Below, piece by piece: positions 6,505 to 15,484 of a DNA stretch of 32,608 nucleotides (its first letter is position 1; every line of letters starts with the position of its first letter). A model generated the notes under the pieces. It saw nothing but the letters and a program-made list of their open reading frames with translations. It was not told the DNA's origin and made no database searches. A program made the translations under genes and the position numbers. The stretch is from Zetaproteobacteria bacterium. GTDB taxonomy: Bacteria > Pseudomonadota > Zetaproteobacteria > Mariprofundales > Mariprofundaceae. The DNA lies in the NCBI GenBank assembly GCA_021545585.1, contig JAJRTF010000025.1, positions 1 to 32,608 of the forward strand, in the 5' to 3' direction.

Positions 6505-7431
6505 TCAAACCAGCTGCACCGGAGTAATCAGGTTTGTGGATAAACCATCGATGTCCACTGCCGGATCAACGACCAGCCAGCGTTGCACCAAATCGGTATT
6601 CGGGAACGTGAAACTCACCTCGCCTGCAACCAATGCTGTCATGCTCGGATTGGCGGTATCTGTACCTGTTACCGCGCCGACTGAGCCAGTCAACTCCAAA
6701 ACGCCGGTCGTGGTGTAGCAATAAACTGTTGTCCCGTTCGGATACGCAGTGCCCGTTGAATCATTGAGCTGTTCCCGTATCTCGGTCGGTGGCCCCGGCG
6801 GCACTTCTTGCAAATCCACATCCCAGACATCGAAGCCCCATTCACGACCTGTTGACCCTTTGTTTTCATTGCCCATGATCTGAAAAAACTGATAGGCAGA
6901 CGGCTCACCGCCGCCTCGATTGATCGTGTCCGATGTGACCATGGCCGTGCCGTTCTGTGCGTCCGTGATCGTCGGATAAAATTCGATAGTGAAAGTCGCC
7001 GATGCCATGATGAGCTTGAGATAATACGTGGTCAGCTCATTCAGTGCGCCTGTGACGCCGCCTGACTTCGTTGCGCCACCGTCAGTAATGGCGTTGATGT
7101 CCACGCGCCCGGCACCATCTGATACAAACATGCATCCGGTGCCCGGATCGCCGTTTTTTTTCGCGGTACGGAAATCTTCCGCAATATTTTGATAGCCCAT
7201 ATAGCATTTGCCGTTGCCTGTTGTGTCAGTGTACTGCCATGCGATAATATGCGTAAATCCAACGGTAGCATCGAAATGGCCTGCACCGCCATCATTATAC
7301 AGAATAGCCATAGCATCCGAATCGGCCGGCGCTGCGATATTTGCATTGGCGCGTGTGGCCAACGGAAACAGAATATACCCGTTCGGGTCATTCACAGCCC
7401 ACGGCGCGGCATTGAGAGATTCAAAGGGCAT
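6505..7431 (-). CDS. Phage structural protein with lectin-like and Ig-like domains
   Basis: A 308-residue protein (start MPFESLNAAPWAVNDPNGYI). Residues ~30-210 look like a concanavalin/laminin-G-type beta sandwich (HIIAWQYTD, MGYQNIAEDF, YYLKLIMASATFTIEFYP, GFDVWDVDLQEV). Residues ~220-308 form a short Ig-like module (REQLNDSTGTAYPNGTTVYC to the VVDPAVDIDGL region). Such proteins occur as tail-tip or fibre adhesins. It overlaps the small upstream gene by 11 bases. No enzymatic motif is visible. The assignment as a structural/adhesion protein rests on composition and position. Confidence 0.65.
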   Translation of the reverse strand: MPFESLNAAPWAVNDPNGYILFPLATRANANIAAPADSDAMAILYNDGGAGHFDATVGFTHIIAWQYTDTTGNGKCYMGYQNIAEDFRTAKKNGDPGTGCMFVSDGAGRVDINAITDGGATKSGGVTGALNELTTYYLKLIMASATFTIEFYPTITDAQNGTAMVTSDTINRGGGEPSAYQFFQIMGNENKGSTGREWGFDVWDVDLQEVPPGPPTEIREQLNDSTGTAYPNGTTVYCYTTTGVLELTGSVGAVTGTDTANPSMTALVAGEVSFTFPNTDLVQRWLVVDPAVDIDGLSTNLITPVQLV

Positions 7432-7642
7432 CTTCGATCACCTTGATTGCTTTGCGTACTGCATCAAACGAATCGTCGTATTCATTATACGATGCCAGCA
7501 GCATGCCGCCTGCCGTGTAGAGGGCACCGTAGTAGTTTGATTCGGCCACCAATGCCAGTCTCATTTTCTCAAGCAGCACCCGCTTTTGTGCCGCCGTTCC
7601 TGCTGACAACACAATGGGCGGGTGAAATACGGACAGGGCCAT
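7421..7642 (-). CDS. Hypothetical small tail-region protein (73 aa)
   Basis: Start MALSVFHPPIVLSAGTAAQK, followed by an amphipathic helical stretch and an acidic-basic C-terminal helix (FDAVRKAIKVIEDAL). The start overlaps the preceding stop as TAATG (7642-7644). Its end overlaps the lectin-like gene by 11 bases. Small helical proteins of this kind sit between fibre genes in related siphophages; the function is not known. Confidence 0.65.
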   Translation of the reverse strand: MALSVFHPPIVLSAGTAAQKRVLLEKMRLALVAESNYYGALYTAGGMLLASYNEYDDSFDAVRKAIKVIEDAL

Positions 7643-8025
7643 TATGCCATCGTTACCGTCATGCCTGTGATATTGACCGCGCCACCAAGTTGGATAGCCA
7701 CGTTATCCAGCGTCATGTCACCGCCGCCGCCGGTTGCTGTGACGCTGCCTTCGAGCACGCCGGCTGTGCCAACCATACGATAATGCGCTGCCGTGCCGGT
7801 AGCATCAGCTGCCGCATCAGAGATCGCGGCAGAGAGCGCCGCTCAACCGCCTGCAGCGGGATTAAATGCCGTGGCTGGCAGCGCGATAGTTGCCAACACC
7901 GTACCCGCCGCCGGATTGGCCGCACCCGGTGCCGCACCGGTGCGAATGGTCAGGGTGCTGTTATTAAAATCCGCGAGCAGCGCATCGAGTGCTAGATCGC
8001 GAAGATTGTTGGTGTAGGTATTCAT
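7642..8025 (-). pseudogene. Phage structural protein gene interrupted by in-frame TGA
   Basis: Reading from ATG 8025 (AGGAG six bases upstream) gives MNTYTNNLRDLALDALLADF and 60 residues up to TGA at 7845-7843. The same frame then stays open for 66 codons (AALSAAISDAAADATGTAAH ... GGGDMTLDNVAIQLGGAVNI) to a TAA coupled to the next ATG. The combined sequence matches a phage tail protein family I recognise by its N-terminal LRDLALDA and C-terminal GDMTLDN motifs, so the stop falls inside one gene. It may be a nonsense mutation, a sequencing error, or a read-through site giving two lengths. Other genes here end in TGA, so TGA is a normal stop in this genome. Confidence 0.7.
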
Positions 8026-8037
8026 AGTAGTCTCCTG

Positions 8038-8121
8038 TTATTTTCGTTGCATGTCCAGGCTGGCCGTGCGGAACATAGGATCCCGCAGCTGGTTTCTCGA
8101 AAAGTCTGTTAATCGCCCCAT
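8038..8121 (-). CDS. Possible 27-aa peptide
   Basis: ORF MGRLTDFSRNQLRDPMFRTA followed by SLDMQRK, preceded by AAAGGAG two bases before the ATG, a spacing shorter than ideal. It fills the gap between the DUF4376-like gene and the interrupted gene. The N-terminus faintly resembles starts of small phage structural proteins. It could equally be leader sequence. Confidence 0.35.
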   Translation of the reverse strand: MGRLTDFSRNQLRDPMFRTASLDMQRK

Positions 8122-8128
8122 TTCTCCT

Positions 8129-8689
8129 TTATATCACTGTACTGGTTATCGGTACAATTTTTAATACTGCTGCTTTTGTTGTTGCCTTTCGTACACTGAT
8201 TTTACTCGCTTGAAATGCTGCAAAGGCGGCTGCTTTGTTATTCGCAAACTCAGACGCCAGACCTTGCAGAAATACTAGATCAGCAGGGTGTAATGAGTTA
8301 TCTGCTGCAACCCATGCGAAGCCTGCGGGTAGCACCCATCCGTTTGAAACAGCTGTAAGCGTTTCATTCATATTATCCATTGAGGCTTTATCAGACTGGA
8401 AGGTAATCCCGCTATATGTGACGCCACCGTTTAAGGCCGTTTGATATTCATCGTTCAGTTGGGACATTGCCGCTTCTTGGGCTAACGCCAGTGCTGCGGC
8501 TTTATCATCTTCCACCCACTTCTTACCACTCCATTTCGGTGTGTGGAAGCCTACGGGCTGGATGTCCGTAGCGTTTGTTGGCAATGTATATACATCAGGG
8601 TCGTCCGGATTTGTTTTAACATCCGGGGGGAGAAATGCGTCTTCTACATAGAGTTTAGTTTTTGTATCAAATCTGTGAATTAGCTTCAT
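8129..8689 (-). CDS. DUF4376-like tail fibre assembly protein
   Basis: A 186-residue protein. The N-terminal part (MKLIHRFDTKTKLYVEDAFL, PDDPDVYTLP, GFHTPKWSGKKWVED) is like the start of phage tail-fibre assembly proteins. The C-terminal half (GVTYSGITFQSDKASMDNMN ... GWVLPAGFAWVAADNSLHPA) is the DUF4376-type helical domain seen at the end of such proteins. These act as chaperones or small parts of the fibre. It follows the fibre gene with only three bases between them, so it is probably the chaperone of that fibre. Confidence 0.75.
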   Translation of the reverse strand: MKLIHRFDTKTKLYVEDAFLPPDVKTNPDDPDVYTLPTNATDIQPVGFHTPKWSGKKWVEDDKAAALALAQEAAMSQLNDEYQTALNGGVTYSGITFQSDKASMDNMNETLTAVSNGWVLPAGFAWVAADNSLHPADLVFLQGLASEFANNKAAAFAAFQASKISVRKATTKAAVLKIVPITSTVI

Positions 8690-8692
8690 CGG

Positions 8693-9736
8693 TTAAATCC
8701 TCACGATAGTAGAGATAGAAAGCCACGCTGAAGCGTCGCCTGTATGTGCGTTAATGCCATAAAAATGCACGGCTCCCGCTGGTGTTATATAAATATCGCC
8801 TACGCCGCCATAAACCGGCGCGGCATAATGGTGGTATCTAGCTGATGAGTAGCCTGCTATTGTAAATATTATCGTATCAGTAATGTTGCTGCCGCCTAGC
8901 ACACGGCCCTCCATGATGACATTGCCTATATCATCTATTGCGTAGCGCGGAGCACTAATGCTTGTATCAGCTACCCAACCATTCACGAACGTAGGGGTAG
9001 TCCACACAAGAGGCTTGTCTGTTGCTAATTTTGCCCACGGCGTCCATGTGGCCCCATTGTTTGATGCTGTATATGTCTCACCTGATGGCCACGCTGTACA
9101 GCGCAATGACCGGCGTTTAAGACTTGAGCTGTCCGAAGTTAGCCGCAACACTTCTACAAACACAGTGCCGGATGTTACCGGCCCGTTGGTGGGGGTGGCT
9201 ATACTGTATATCTGACCTGACACAAGCTCATCAGTCCACGCATGCAAATCAAAACCTGCTGGGAGTGCGATACATAAGCCGTCCCATGACCCGTCAGCGC
9301 GTTTCCTTGCACCAATTCTGCCTAACGCCAATTGCGCTGCTGCGCCTGCTGGATTTTCTGCGATTTCTCCATTCGCATCCGGTGTGATTCCGCTCGCCTG
9401 CGAAAATAATGTATAACTATCTCCGGGCAAGACAGGTGCACCGGTGGCAAAAGACACAGTGGTGGCTGTATTGCTAATGATTGTTTCAGCCCGAATGAAT
9501 GCACCTGCTCTGTTCACAACAATCAACCCATTGACAAAAGCATTTATTCCTAGTGTCAGCCCGCTATCAATCAATGTAGTCGCACTACCGCCCGTTGCTA
9601 TGCCTGAGACCCCGGATGTCAGCGCGAGAGCATTAACTTCGGCCTCAATTGAGGCCAGATCACTTGTTAGATCAGCCAGTAATGTTAGACCTGTCTCTGA
9701 GCCTGTGTGTGATTTCACTTTCGATGTTATTGGCAT
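8693..9736 (-). CDS. Tail fibre protein
   Basis: A 347-residue protein: start MPITSKVKSHTGSETGLTLL, a short coiled region, then beta-rich sequence (LGINAFVNGLIVVNRAGAFI), a pyocin-knob-like stretch (GFDLHAWTDELVSGQIYSIA ... ATWTPWAKLATDKP) and a C-terminal domain ending ASAWLSISTIVRI. The pyocin-knob-like and TWTPWAK motifs are typical of distal fibre regions that bind the host surface. It lies just after the baseplate/tip gene and before the DUF4376-like chaperone, the usual order in lambdoid fibre modules. Receptor specificity cannot be read. Confidence 0.75.
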   Translation of the reverse strand: MPITSKVKSHTGSETGLTLLADLTSDLASIEAEVNALALTSGVSGIATGGSATTLIDSGLTLGINAFVNGLIVVNRAGAFIRAETIISNTATTVSFATGAPVLPGDSYTLFSQASGITPDANGEIAENPAGAAAQLALGRIGARKRADGSWDGLCIALPAGFDLHAWTDELVSGQIYSIATPTNGPVTSGTVFVEVLRLTSDSSSLKRRSLRCTAWPSGETYTASNNGATWTPWAKLATDKPLVWTTPTFVNGWVADTSISAPRYAIDDIGNVIMEGRVLGGSNITDTIIFTIAGYSSARYHHYAAPVYGGVGDIYITPAGAVHFYGINAHTGDASAWLSISTIVRI

Positions 9737-9747
9737 CCTTTCATCTC

Positions 9748-12700
9748 CTATCCTATAACCTGTGCGATTTGAGCCCCGGTGCCACCAACCTGGGCAGGAA
9801 CACGCGCACCTAATGTAATCGGCACGAAACCAACGATTGATCCAACATTCAGCCCGCCGGTCACGAGGATTCTTGATGGCGATACCGACAGCACCGGCAG
9901 ACCATTGGCATCGCGCTCTGCTAAAGCGACAAATGACCCGCCAGCGCCGGAGCCAGCGCCCAATGCTGTATCCGATGCAGCATTGGCTACCGTGCCGGAT
10001 GTGCCATCGCCACCGCGCAAATCAATCAACCCCGTTGTAACAAAGATGCCGCGCGCCATCACGAGAAAGCCGGCACCGCCTGAGCCGCCAGCGCCGCCCA
10101 CAGCCCCTCCTGAAACATACCCGCTTGACTCGCCCATAGCGCCGCCAGCGCCATGCAGTGCGGTTGGCAGACCGCTTACAGCCGTCCATGTGCCACTGGC
10201 ATCCTGCGCTGTAGCAACCACTGCGATGGTGGGTATAACAGATGCGGGAGACGCACCGCCCGCAAACGGCGTATAGGCCGTATTAAAACCTTCCGAATCA
10301 CCGCCTTTTCCAACGAATCCTCCACCCAATCCATTCGGACTGGGTGCAACAATCGAATGATTCAGATATGATGTAACCCATACAAATGTATTGGCAACAC
10401 CTGGCATGCCCGTGCCACCGCGACCAACGCCATCGACCGTGCCGTTGATAGTCACATTGCCGTAGGCGAAAATCCGCACCGTGCCGTTGACTGTGCATGT
10501 CGTGCCTGTGGCCAGGGTCACATTGCCATCGAACCAGTAATCGCCCGATGCAAAATCGGAACCATCCACGATGGTATAGCCCAGCATGGCATCACCCGTG
10601 ATGCGCGGGTCTGCTGCAGTCAACTGAGTGCCCACCTGATATACCGCATCTGCAATAACCGGTGGCGTCACCTGTGGCGGCGCAGCATTGGCCACTGTGA
10701 CAGCCGTCGGGGATGACATAATAGAACTGGACGTCTCTGTCGCGGTGATATTCGCCGTGCCATTTGCCACGGCTGTCACCAGCCCGTTGGCGCTCACGGT
10801 TGCCACTGCCACATTATCCGAGGCCCATGTGAAACTCACGACATTAACCTGCGCGCCGGCCACATCAAATGCGGTCGCTGCCATTTGTTGAACGGCTGCG
10901 GGCTGCAGACCTATTGATGTCGGAGCTATAGTGACGCTGGCCACAATATTTGTATTAGCTGATGCTGTTACCGTGACGGTGGCGATATTCGATACAATTG
11001 CACCCAACACAGCCTTAACAGTACCGGAGCCCGCCGTTGCCGACGCTGTCACCAACCCTGATGCGCTGACGGAAACATTGCCGGTGGCCACCCATGTTGT
11101 TGTGCCGGGGAGCATCTGATTGCCCGAAGCATCCAGCGCCACCAGGCTCATCTGTTGTGTTGTTGATACTGGCATCGAAACTGCAGCCGGTGATATTGAT
11201 GCTGTAGCGACTGCACCAACACCGGAGTTCCAGAATGCGGACTTTTCAGGTTGCGCAATAAGTTTGAGTTTTACCTGTCCGGTTTTCAGATCGTTCGATA
11301 CCTGCAACACTTCAAAAGCGCGATCAAGATCAAGCCCGGTGGCCAGATCACGGATTGGCAATGTCACGCGCATGATATCCCCGATTTCAATATCATGATG
11401 ACGCGGCAATAGCGTCACCGACATGCTCATGGGCGGGCGACTGAACCGGGCCATGACGCGCTGGAATCGCTGATAAATCTGCGACGTCCAAAGGTTGTTC
11501 GGGATGATGCCGCGCGCCTTATATTTCAGCTGATTGGTTCTGCCCCATTTCGCCTGACTGACCGAATCAATGAAAAAAGACGCTCGTATATACTTACCGG
11601 ACAAGCGCGGTGATTCATCAAAATCCAGCCACATCTCATTTGCCAATTTTGTGTAGTCATAATGCAGCGCTGACCATGTCACGACATTGTTTACATCCAG
11701 CGCCCGGGAGGCATTTTCTTTGAGGGCATTGGCTAAATCGTTATAAGCCCGACAGCCGAGCAGTCCGTCACCAGTCACACGGGCAAATGCACCCATGATT
11801 TTGAGTATATCGTCCTCGATAAACCGCTTGGCTTCGATTGATTTATCAAGCACGAATTCAAACTGGATTCCATCAGCAGCGAGCGGCGTAGCAGACAGAC
11901 CGGCGATCAGCTGACCAACCTGCGTCCATTCCACAACATTGAATTCACCGGCATCGAGACCGACGCCCCAATGTGCGGGCCGGGTATCGTATACCCCGTT
12001 GGTTCCTGACCCCGTGGACGCCATCACCTCCATGGCCAAAATGAAGGGATTGCCGCGCAGTACCACAATCTCCTGCACATCCGTTCCGGCAGCATGTGTT
12101 GCTGCGATGGTGCCAAACATTCCGCGCCCGGCCAACGGCACAGTAAGCAGATTGCCGGCTTTTGACGTCCATTTCATGATCTCATCATCAATTTTGATGA
12201 AACCGGCGGTGCCGTGTGTTTCGTTCGTAACCAGCATCAGCCCGCTGGTATCTGCCAAGCTGACGCTGAACGCCCCGGTGCCTGCAATATCAAGCGACAG
12301 GGCTGTTTTCGCCGGCGTGAACACCTGCCGCTTCAGATTACGCTGAATGTCTTGTGCGTGCAGTGTGTAACTAATTCCGTCAGCGGCCAGGATCAAATCG
12401 GAAATCTGCATGGTTCGGATCTTCACCTTATCGGTCATCCAGTTCTGATTTGCGAAAATTCGATATAGTTCACACCGCTGGCGGCGCAGTCCGTGCCCGA
12501 CAATATCGGCAGCGTGTATAATATCGGACACGGAACCATCTTTATCCAGCAGTCCCGCAGCCAATGAACCGATGGAGGATACACCATTGATTGGATCGAC
12601 CTGTTGCGTGATGTTTGACAAACGCTCGACATCCAACACCGGATACCAACGTGACGGATATGGCATGTTGGTGATGCCGGAATCAGTCAGATCGCGGCTT

Positions 12701-12828
12701 GCAAAATAAATATCATTCAGTCCCTCTGTCCCGTGCAGCCCATTGGCCCATAGCACCTCAAGCACATAGATCGGCTCTTTACCGATTGCGGAGTTGGTGG
12801 CGGTGTAATTGGCTGGAAGCGTTAGCAT
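9748..12828 (-). CDS. Large tail-tip/baseplate protein with two BIG2 domains and Gly-rich end
   Basis: A 1026-residue protein. Residues 1-~535 are a tail-tip/baseplate hub-like region (VLEVLWANGLHGTEGLNDIY, HAADIVGHGLRRQRCELYRI, MRVTLPIRDLATGLDLDRAF). Residues ~536-620 and ~628-712 are two BIG2/Ig-like domains (LVALDASGNQMLPGTTTWVA; ATAFDVAGAQVNVVSFTWAS ... GTANITATE). Residues ~715-1026 carry a beta-helix-like FAYGNVTINGTVDGVGRGG section and very Gly-rich loops (GGAVGGAGGSGGAG), a pattern common in receptor-binding ends. It occupies the gpJ position after tape measure and the small tail protein. Host binding is likely. Confidence 0.75.
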   Translation of the reverse strand: MLTLPANYTATNSAIGKEPIYVLEVLWANGLHGTEGLNDIYFASRDLTDSGITNMPYPSRWYPVLDVERLSNITQQVDPINGVSSIGSLAAGLLDKDGSVSDIIHAADIVGHGLRRQRCELYRIFANQNWMTDKVKIRTMQISDLILAADGISYTLHAQDIQRNLKRQVFTPAKTALSLDIAGTGAFSVSLADTSGLMLVTNETHGTAGFIKIDDEIMKWTSKAGNLLTVPLAGRGMFGTIAATHAAGTDVQEIVVLRGNPFILAMEVMASTGSGTNGVYDTRPAHWGVGLDAGEFNVVEWTQVGQLIAGLSATPLAADGIQFEFVLDKSIEAKRFIEDDILKIMGAFARVTGDGLLGCRAYNDLANALKENASRALDVNNVVTWSALHYDYTKLANEMWLDFDESPRLSGKYIRASFFIDSVSQAKWGRTNQLKYKARGIIPNNLWTSQIYQRFQRVMARFSRPPMSMSVTLLPRHHDIEIGDIMRVTLPIRDLATGLDLDRAFEVLQVSNDLKTGQVKLKLIAQPEKSAFWNSGVGAVATASISPAAVSMPVSTTQQMSLVALDASGNQMLPGTTTWVATGNVSVSASGLVTASATAGSGTVKAVLGAIVSNIATVTVTASANTNIVASVTIAPTSIGLQPAAVQQMAATAFDVAGAQVNVVSFTWASDNVAVATVSANGLVTAVANGTANITATETSSSIMSSPTAVTVANAAPPQVTPPVIADAVYQVGTQLTAADPRITGDAMLGYTIVDGSDFASGDYWFDGNVTLATGTTCTVNGTVRIFAYGNVTINGTVDGVGRGGTGMPGVANTFVWVTSYLNHSIVAPSPNGLGGGFVGKGGDSEGFNTAYTPFAGGASPASVIPTIAVVATAQDASGTWTAVSGLPTALHGAGGAMGESSGYVSGGAVGGAGGSGGAGFLVMARGIFVTTGLIDLRGGDGTSGTVANAASDTALGAGSGAGGSFVALAERDANGLPVLSVSPSRILVTGGLNVGSIVGFVPITLGARVPAQVGGTGAQIAQVIG

Positions 12829-12830
12829 GA

Positions 12831-13358
12831 CTACACAAAAGGAGGCACAGTGGATGGCATCTGTACCGAAGATAGTATATTGAATTCAAAGTCAAAATTC
12901 CATGATTCCGTCGTGCCTACTCGACTTGGCAGTTTGCGTTTCAAAATCAGTGCGGAATAATATTCTGTCGGATGATTGTTCCAGTCCGGATACCATCTCA
13001 GCACCGTGCCCCGCACCGATTCATCGATCATGGCATTGAGTATTGCATAATCGTTTACTATCCCGGGGGTCCGGTCCTTCAGCACTAGTGGAATCGTGAA
13101 CTGTTGTCGTTGTTGCTTGGCAAAATATAATACCTCGAAGACACCTGATGACGCTCTCTGGTGGCTGGCATGATCGGAATCGGCAGGCCGCAGTGATGCG
13201 TAACCCCAATCCAGATAAATATCCTGCGTGTTGCCTGCCGGAATCGTGTCCACATAAGGCAACGTCGCTGCCGTATAAATCTGCGCTTGCTTATAGGGCG
13301 ATCGCGACACCGATGCCATGGTGGTCGTGTACGTGATGCGGCCCATTTGCCGAGCCAT
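12831..13358 (-). CDS. Minor tail protein after tape measure
   Basis: A 175-residue protein with beta-rich composition (YVDTIPAGNTQDIYLDWGYA, FEVLYFAKQQRQQFTIPLVL, YYSALILKRKLPSRVGTTES, FDFEFNIL). Its start overlaps the tape measure stop as TAATG. This is the position of distal tail / minor tail proteins (gpM or Dit-like) that link the tube to the tip complex. No close family is named with certainty. Internal in-frame ATGs exist but the coupled start is preferred. Confidence 0.65.
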   Translation of the reverse strand: MARQMGRITYTTTMASVSRSPYKQAQIYTAATLPYVDTIPAGNTQDIYLDWGYASLRPADSDHASHQRASSGVFEVLYFAKQQRQQFTIPLVLKDRTPGIVNDYAILNAMIDESVRGTVLRWYPDWNNHPTEYYSALILKRKLPSRVGTTESWNFDFEFNILSSVQMPSTVPPFV

Positions 13359-15484
13359 TACGCTGCCGCCGCCAGGATCGTCTGAGCCTGCCTGCTGCGC
13401 GGATCAATGATCTGGATGTCTGCATTGGCGACCCGGTCCTGAATGTGCGGAATGACCTGTGTATCAATAAACTCTGTGCCGTTGCCCCGGTTGACGACAA
13501 GTATCTGAATCGGCTGTGGCGTCTGCGCCGGCTGCGCCGGCTGCGCGGCTGTTGGGGTCACCGGCACACCCTGGCTGGTCGCCTGTGAAGGAATCGCGCC
13601 GCCGCCGCCAGTTACCGCACCGCCGGCTGATCTCGAGCCAAATGATGTGCTGGCAATTTTGGCGACATTGGCCGCCGTAGCAGCGACAGCAATCGCAGCC
13701 AGCGCGGCGCCGCCGACAGGGCCGGCGGCGCTGGAACCATATGCATAGGCTGATTGAACCGCTTCGATACCCTTGACGATGGCATTGGCGATGGATGCTA
13801 CCTTGTTGACCTCAAACATGGCGCGCGACTTCGTGGCTGCGCTGGCGGTCATTTCCATCAGCATGCCGGAAATGGTCTGCACCTGCGCCCTGGCGCTGGA
13901 TGTTTGAAATTTCTCGATATCCGTCATATTGCGCTTGCGGATATCGGCAACCTTTTTCTCGCCGGCCGTCACAATCGACGCGCGCGCATCTATAAATGCC
14001 TGTTCGCGCTCCAAACTGAACGCATCGTGATCTTCCAGGAGTGTTTTCTCGGCTTCCAGCGCCGCGATTTTCTTCTCGACCTCAGCCTGGGCGCGGGCCT
14101 CATCGGTCATGGCGGACAGATCGGCCATTTTAGCCAGACGATCAAATTTAGCTTGGTGCAGATCGATGATCTTCTGCGCAGCGGCGCGGGCTTTATCCAC
14201 AGCCGCGCTGGATGATGCCGGGACCGCCGCTCCTGGCTGCGTGCTGCCGGACGTGTCCGGTTGCGGGCCGGGAATCTTGCCGGCGGCGGCACCGCGCGCT
14301 TTTTCCATGGCGCTGACAAACTTCACTGCTTTTTTATCGATTGCGCTGAATTCATCGCCTAGCGCCGCGATGCCATTGGACAGCTGCGCCATGGATTCGC
14401 CGCCGGTCTGCTTGATCCCCTCTTCCAGGTGCCCCAGATCGGCACGAAAAGTGCCGATATCTTTAGACGCCTGGGCATAGGTCTGGCCGATATCGCCCGG
14501 CAGATGCGCCAGCGCATCATAAAACGATTGCAGGCCGGATACCGCCGCGTCAAAACCCTCAACCATGGACAGCGATACGGCATCGATACCACCGCGCACG
14601 CCATCGGTCACCGTGGTTAGCGCGGCGAAACCTTTGGCCATCAGGGCTGTCCAGGTCACCGCATACTCCATCGATGTGATCAGTCCATCGGAAATATTGG
14701 TGGCCAACGCCTGCACTTCGGCATCGTTTTTGTTCAGCTCATCGAGAACGATGGACAGTGAGTTTTTGGCGGCGTTGAACGCGCCGGCATCGCCAATGGA
14801 TTTTTTGAACAGATTCCAGTTGTCGGCCATGTTGGATGTCATGCCATCCCAGGTATGACTGAGTTTATCCATGCCGCCGGCATATTTATCGTTCCAGATG
14901 CCCAGCAGGGTTTTCTGGATCATTGCCTGGCTGGTTTTATCCGCCGTGGCGACCATCTTCTGCCCGTTCTGTTGGTAGGAAAACTGCACCTGATTACCGA
15001 CGGTGCTGGCCTTGATGCCGAATTCTTTCAGGCGCTCGAATTCGCCGGTGGCGGCATCGGCCAGGGCCTGTACGGATTGATCCAGTGTGCGCCCCATGGC
15101 GGCGGATGTGTTGCCGAGTATCTTGAGCGAGTCATTGGCAATCGGATCAATGCCAAAAGCCTTCAGCTGCACAAAGGCATCGGTGACGGTCGCCAGTTCA
15201 AACGGCGTGTTTTTTGTGAACTGGGTGATCCAGTCCATCGATGCGGCGGCTTTGGTGCTGGAGCCTTCGATGGTGTCGAGCTGGGTGCGGAAGCGCTCGA
15301 ATTCGGCGCTGGTTTTGACCACGGAGCCATCGATCAGCGAAAACGCACCAGCAGCTGCTGCAAACGATGCCGCAATGGCTTTGGCGGTTACGTTCGCAGC
15401 CGCGCGCGCCTGATCAAACGCCTGCTCGGCGTTTTTTGCGTCGCCCATAATGCGTATTTTTAGGGGCTTTATGTTGGCCGGCAT
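13358..15484 (-). CDS. Tail tape measure protein
   Basis: A 708-residue protein with the typical N-terminus for this class (GDAKNAEQAFDQARAAANVT), a tape-measure core domain (FERFRTQLDTIEGSSTKAAA, SMDWITQFTKNTPFELATVT), long Ala-rich helices, a coiled-coil region (~450-530), hydrophobic segments (GGAALAAIAVAATAANVAKI) and a Pro/Gln-rich linker near the end. It sets tail length and is ejected with DNA. It is short compared with lambda gpH, so a short siphovirus tail is expected. It overlaps the frameshifted chaperone ORF by 16 bases, the standard order. Confidence 0.93.
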   Translation of the reverse strand: MPANIKPLKIRIMGDAKNAEQAFDQARAAANVTAKAIAASFAAAAGAFSLIDGSVVKTSAEFERFRTQLDTIEGSSTKAAASMDWITQFTKNTPFELATVTDAFVQLKAFGIDPIANDSLKILGNTSAAMGRTLDQSVQALADAATGEFERLKEFGIKASTVGNQVQFSYQQNGQKMVATADKTSQAMIQKTLLGIWNDKYAGGMDKLSHTWDGMTSNMADNWNLFKKSIGDAGAFNAAKNSLSIVLDELNKNDAEVQALATNISDGLITSMEYAVTWTALMAKGFAALTTVTDGVRGGIDAVSLSMVEGFDAAVSGLQSFYDALAHLPGDIGQTYAQASKDIGTFRADLGHLEEGIKQTGGESMAQLSNGIAALGDEFSAIDKKAVKFVSAMEKARGAAAGKIPGPQPDTSGSTQPGAAVPASSSAAVDKARAAAQKIIDLHQAKFDRLAKMADLSAMTDEARAQAEVEKKIAALEAEKTLLEDHDAFSLEREQAFIDARASIVTAGEKKVADIRKRNMTDIEKFQTSSARAQVQTISGMLMEMTASAATKSRAMFEVNKVASIANAIVKGIEAVQSAYAYGSSAAGPVGGAALAAIAVAATAANVAKIASTSFGSRSAGGAVTGGGGAIPSQATSQGVPVTPTAAQPAQPAQTPQPIQILVVNRGNGTEFIDTQVIPHIQDRVANADIQIIDPRSRQAQTILAAAA

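Noticed and set aside
14855-15463. Long plus-strand open frame (about 200 codons)
   Set aside because: Antisense shadow of the tape measure gene; no ribosome site and His/Gly/Arg-biased composition.
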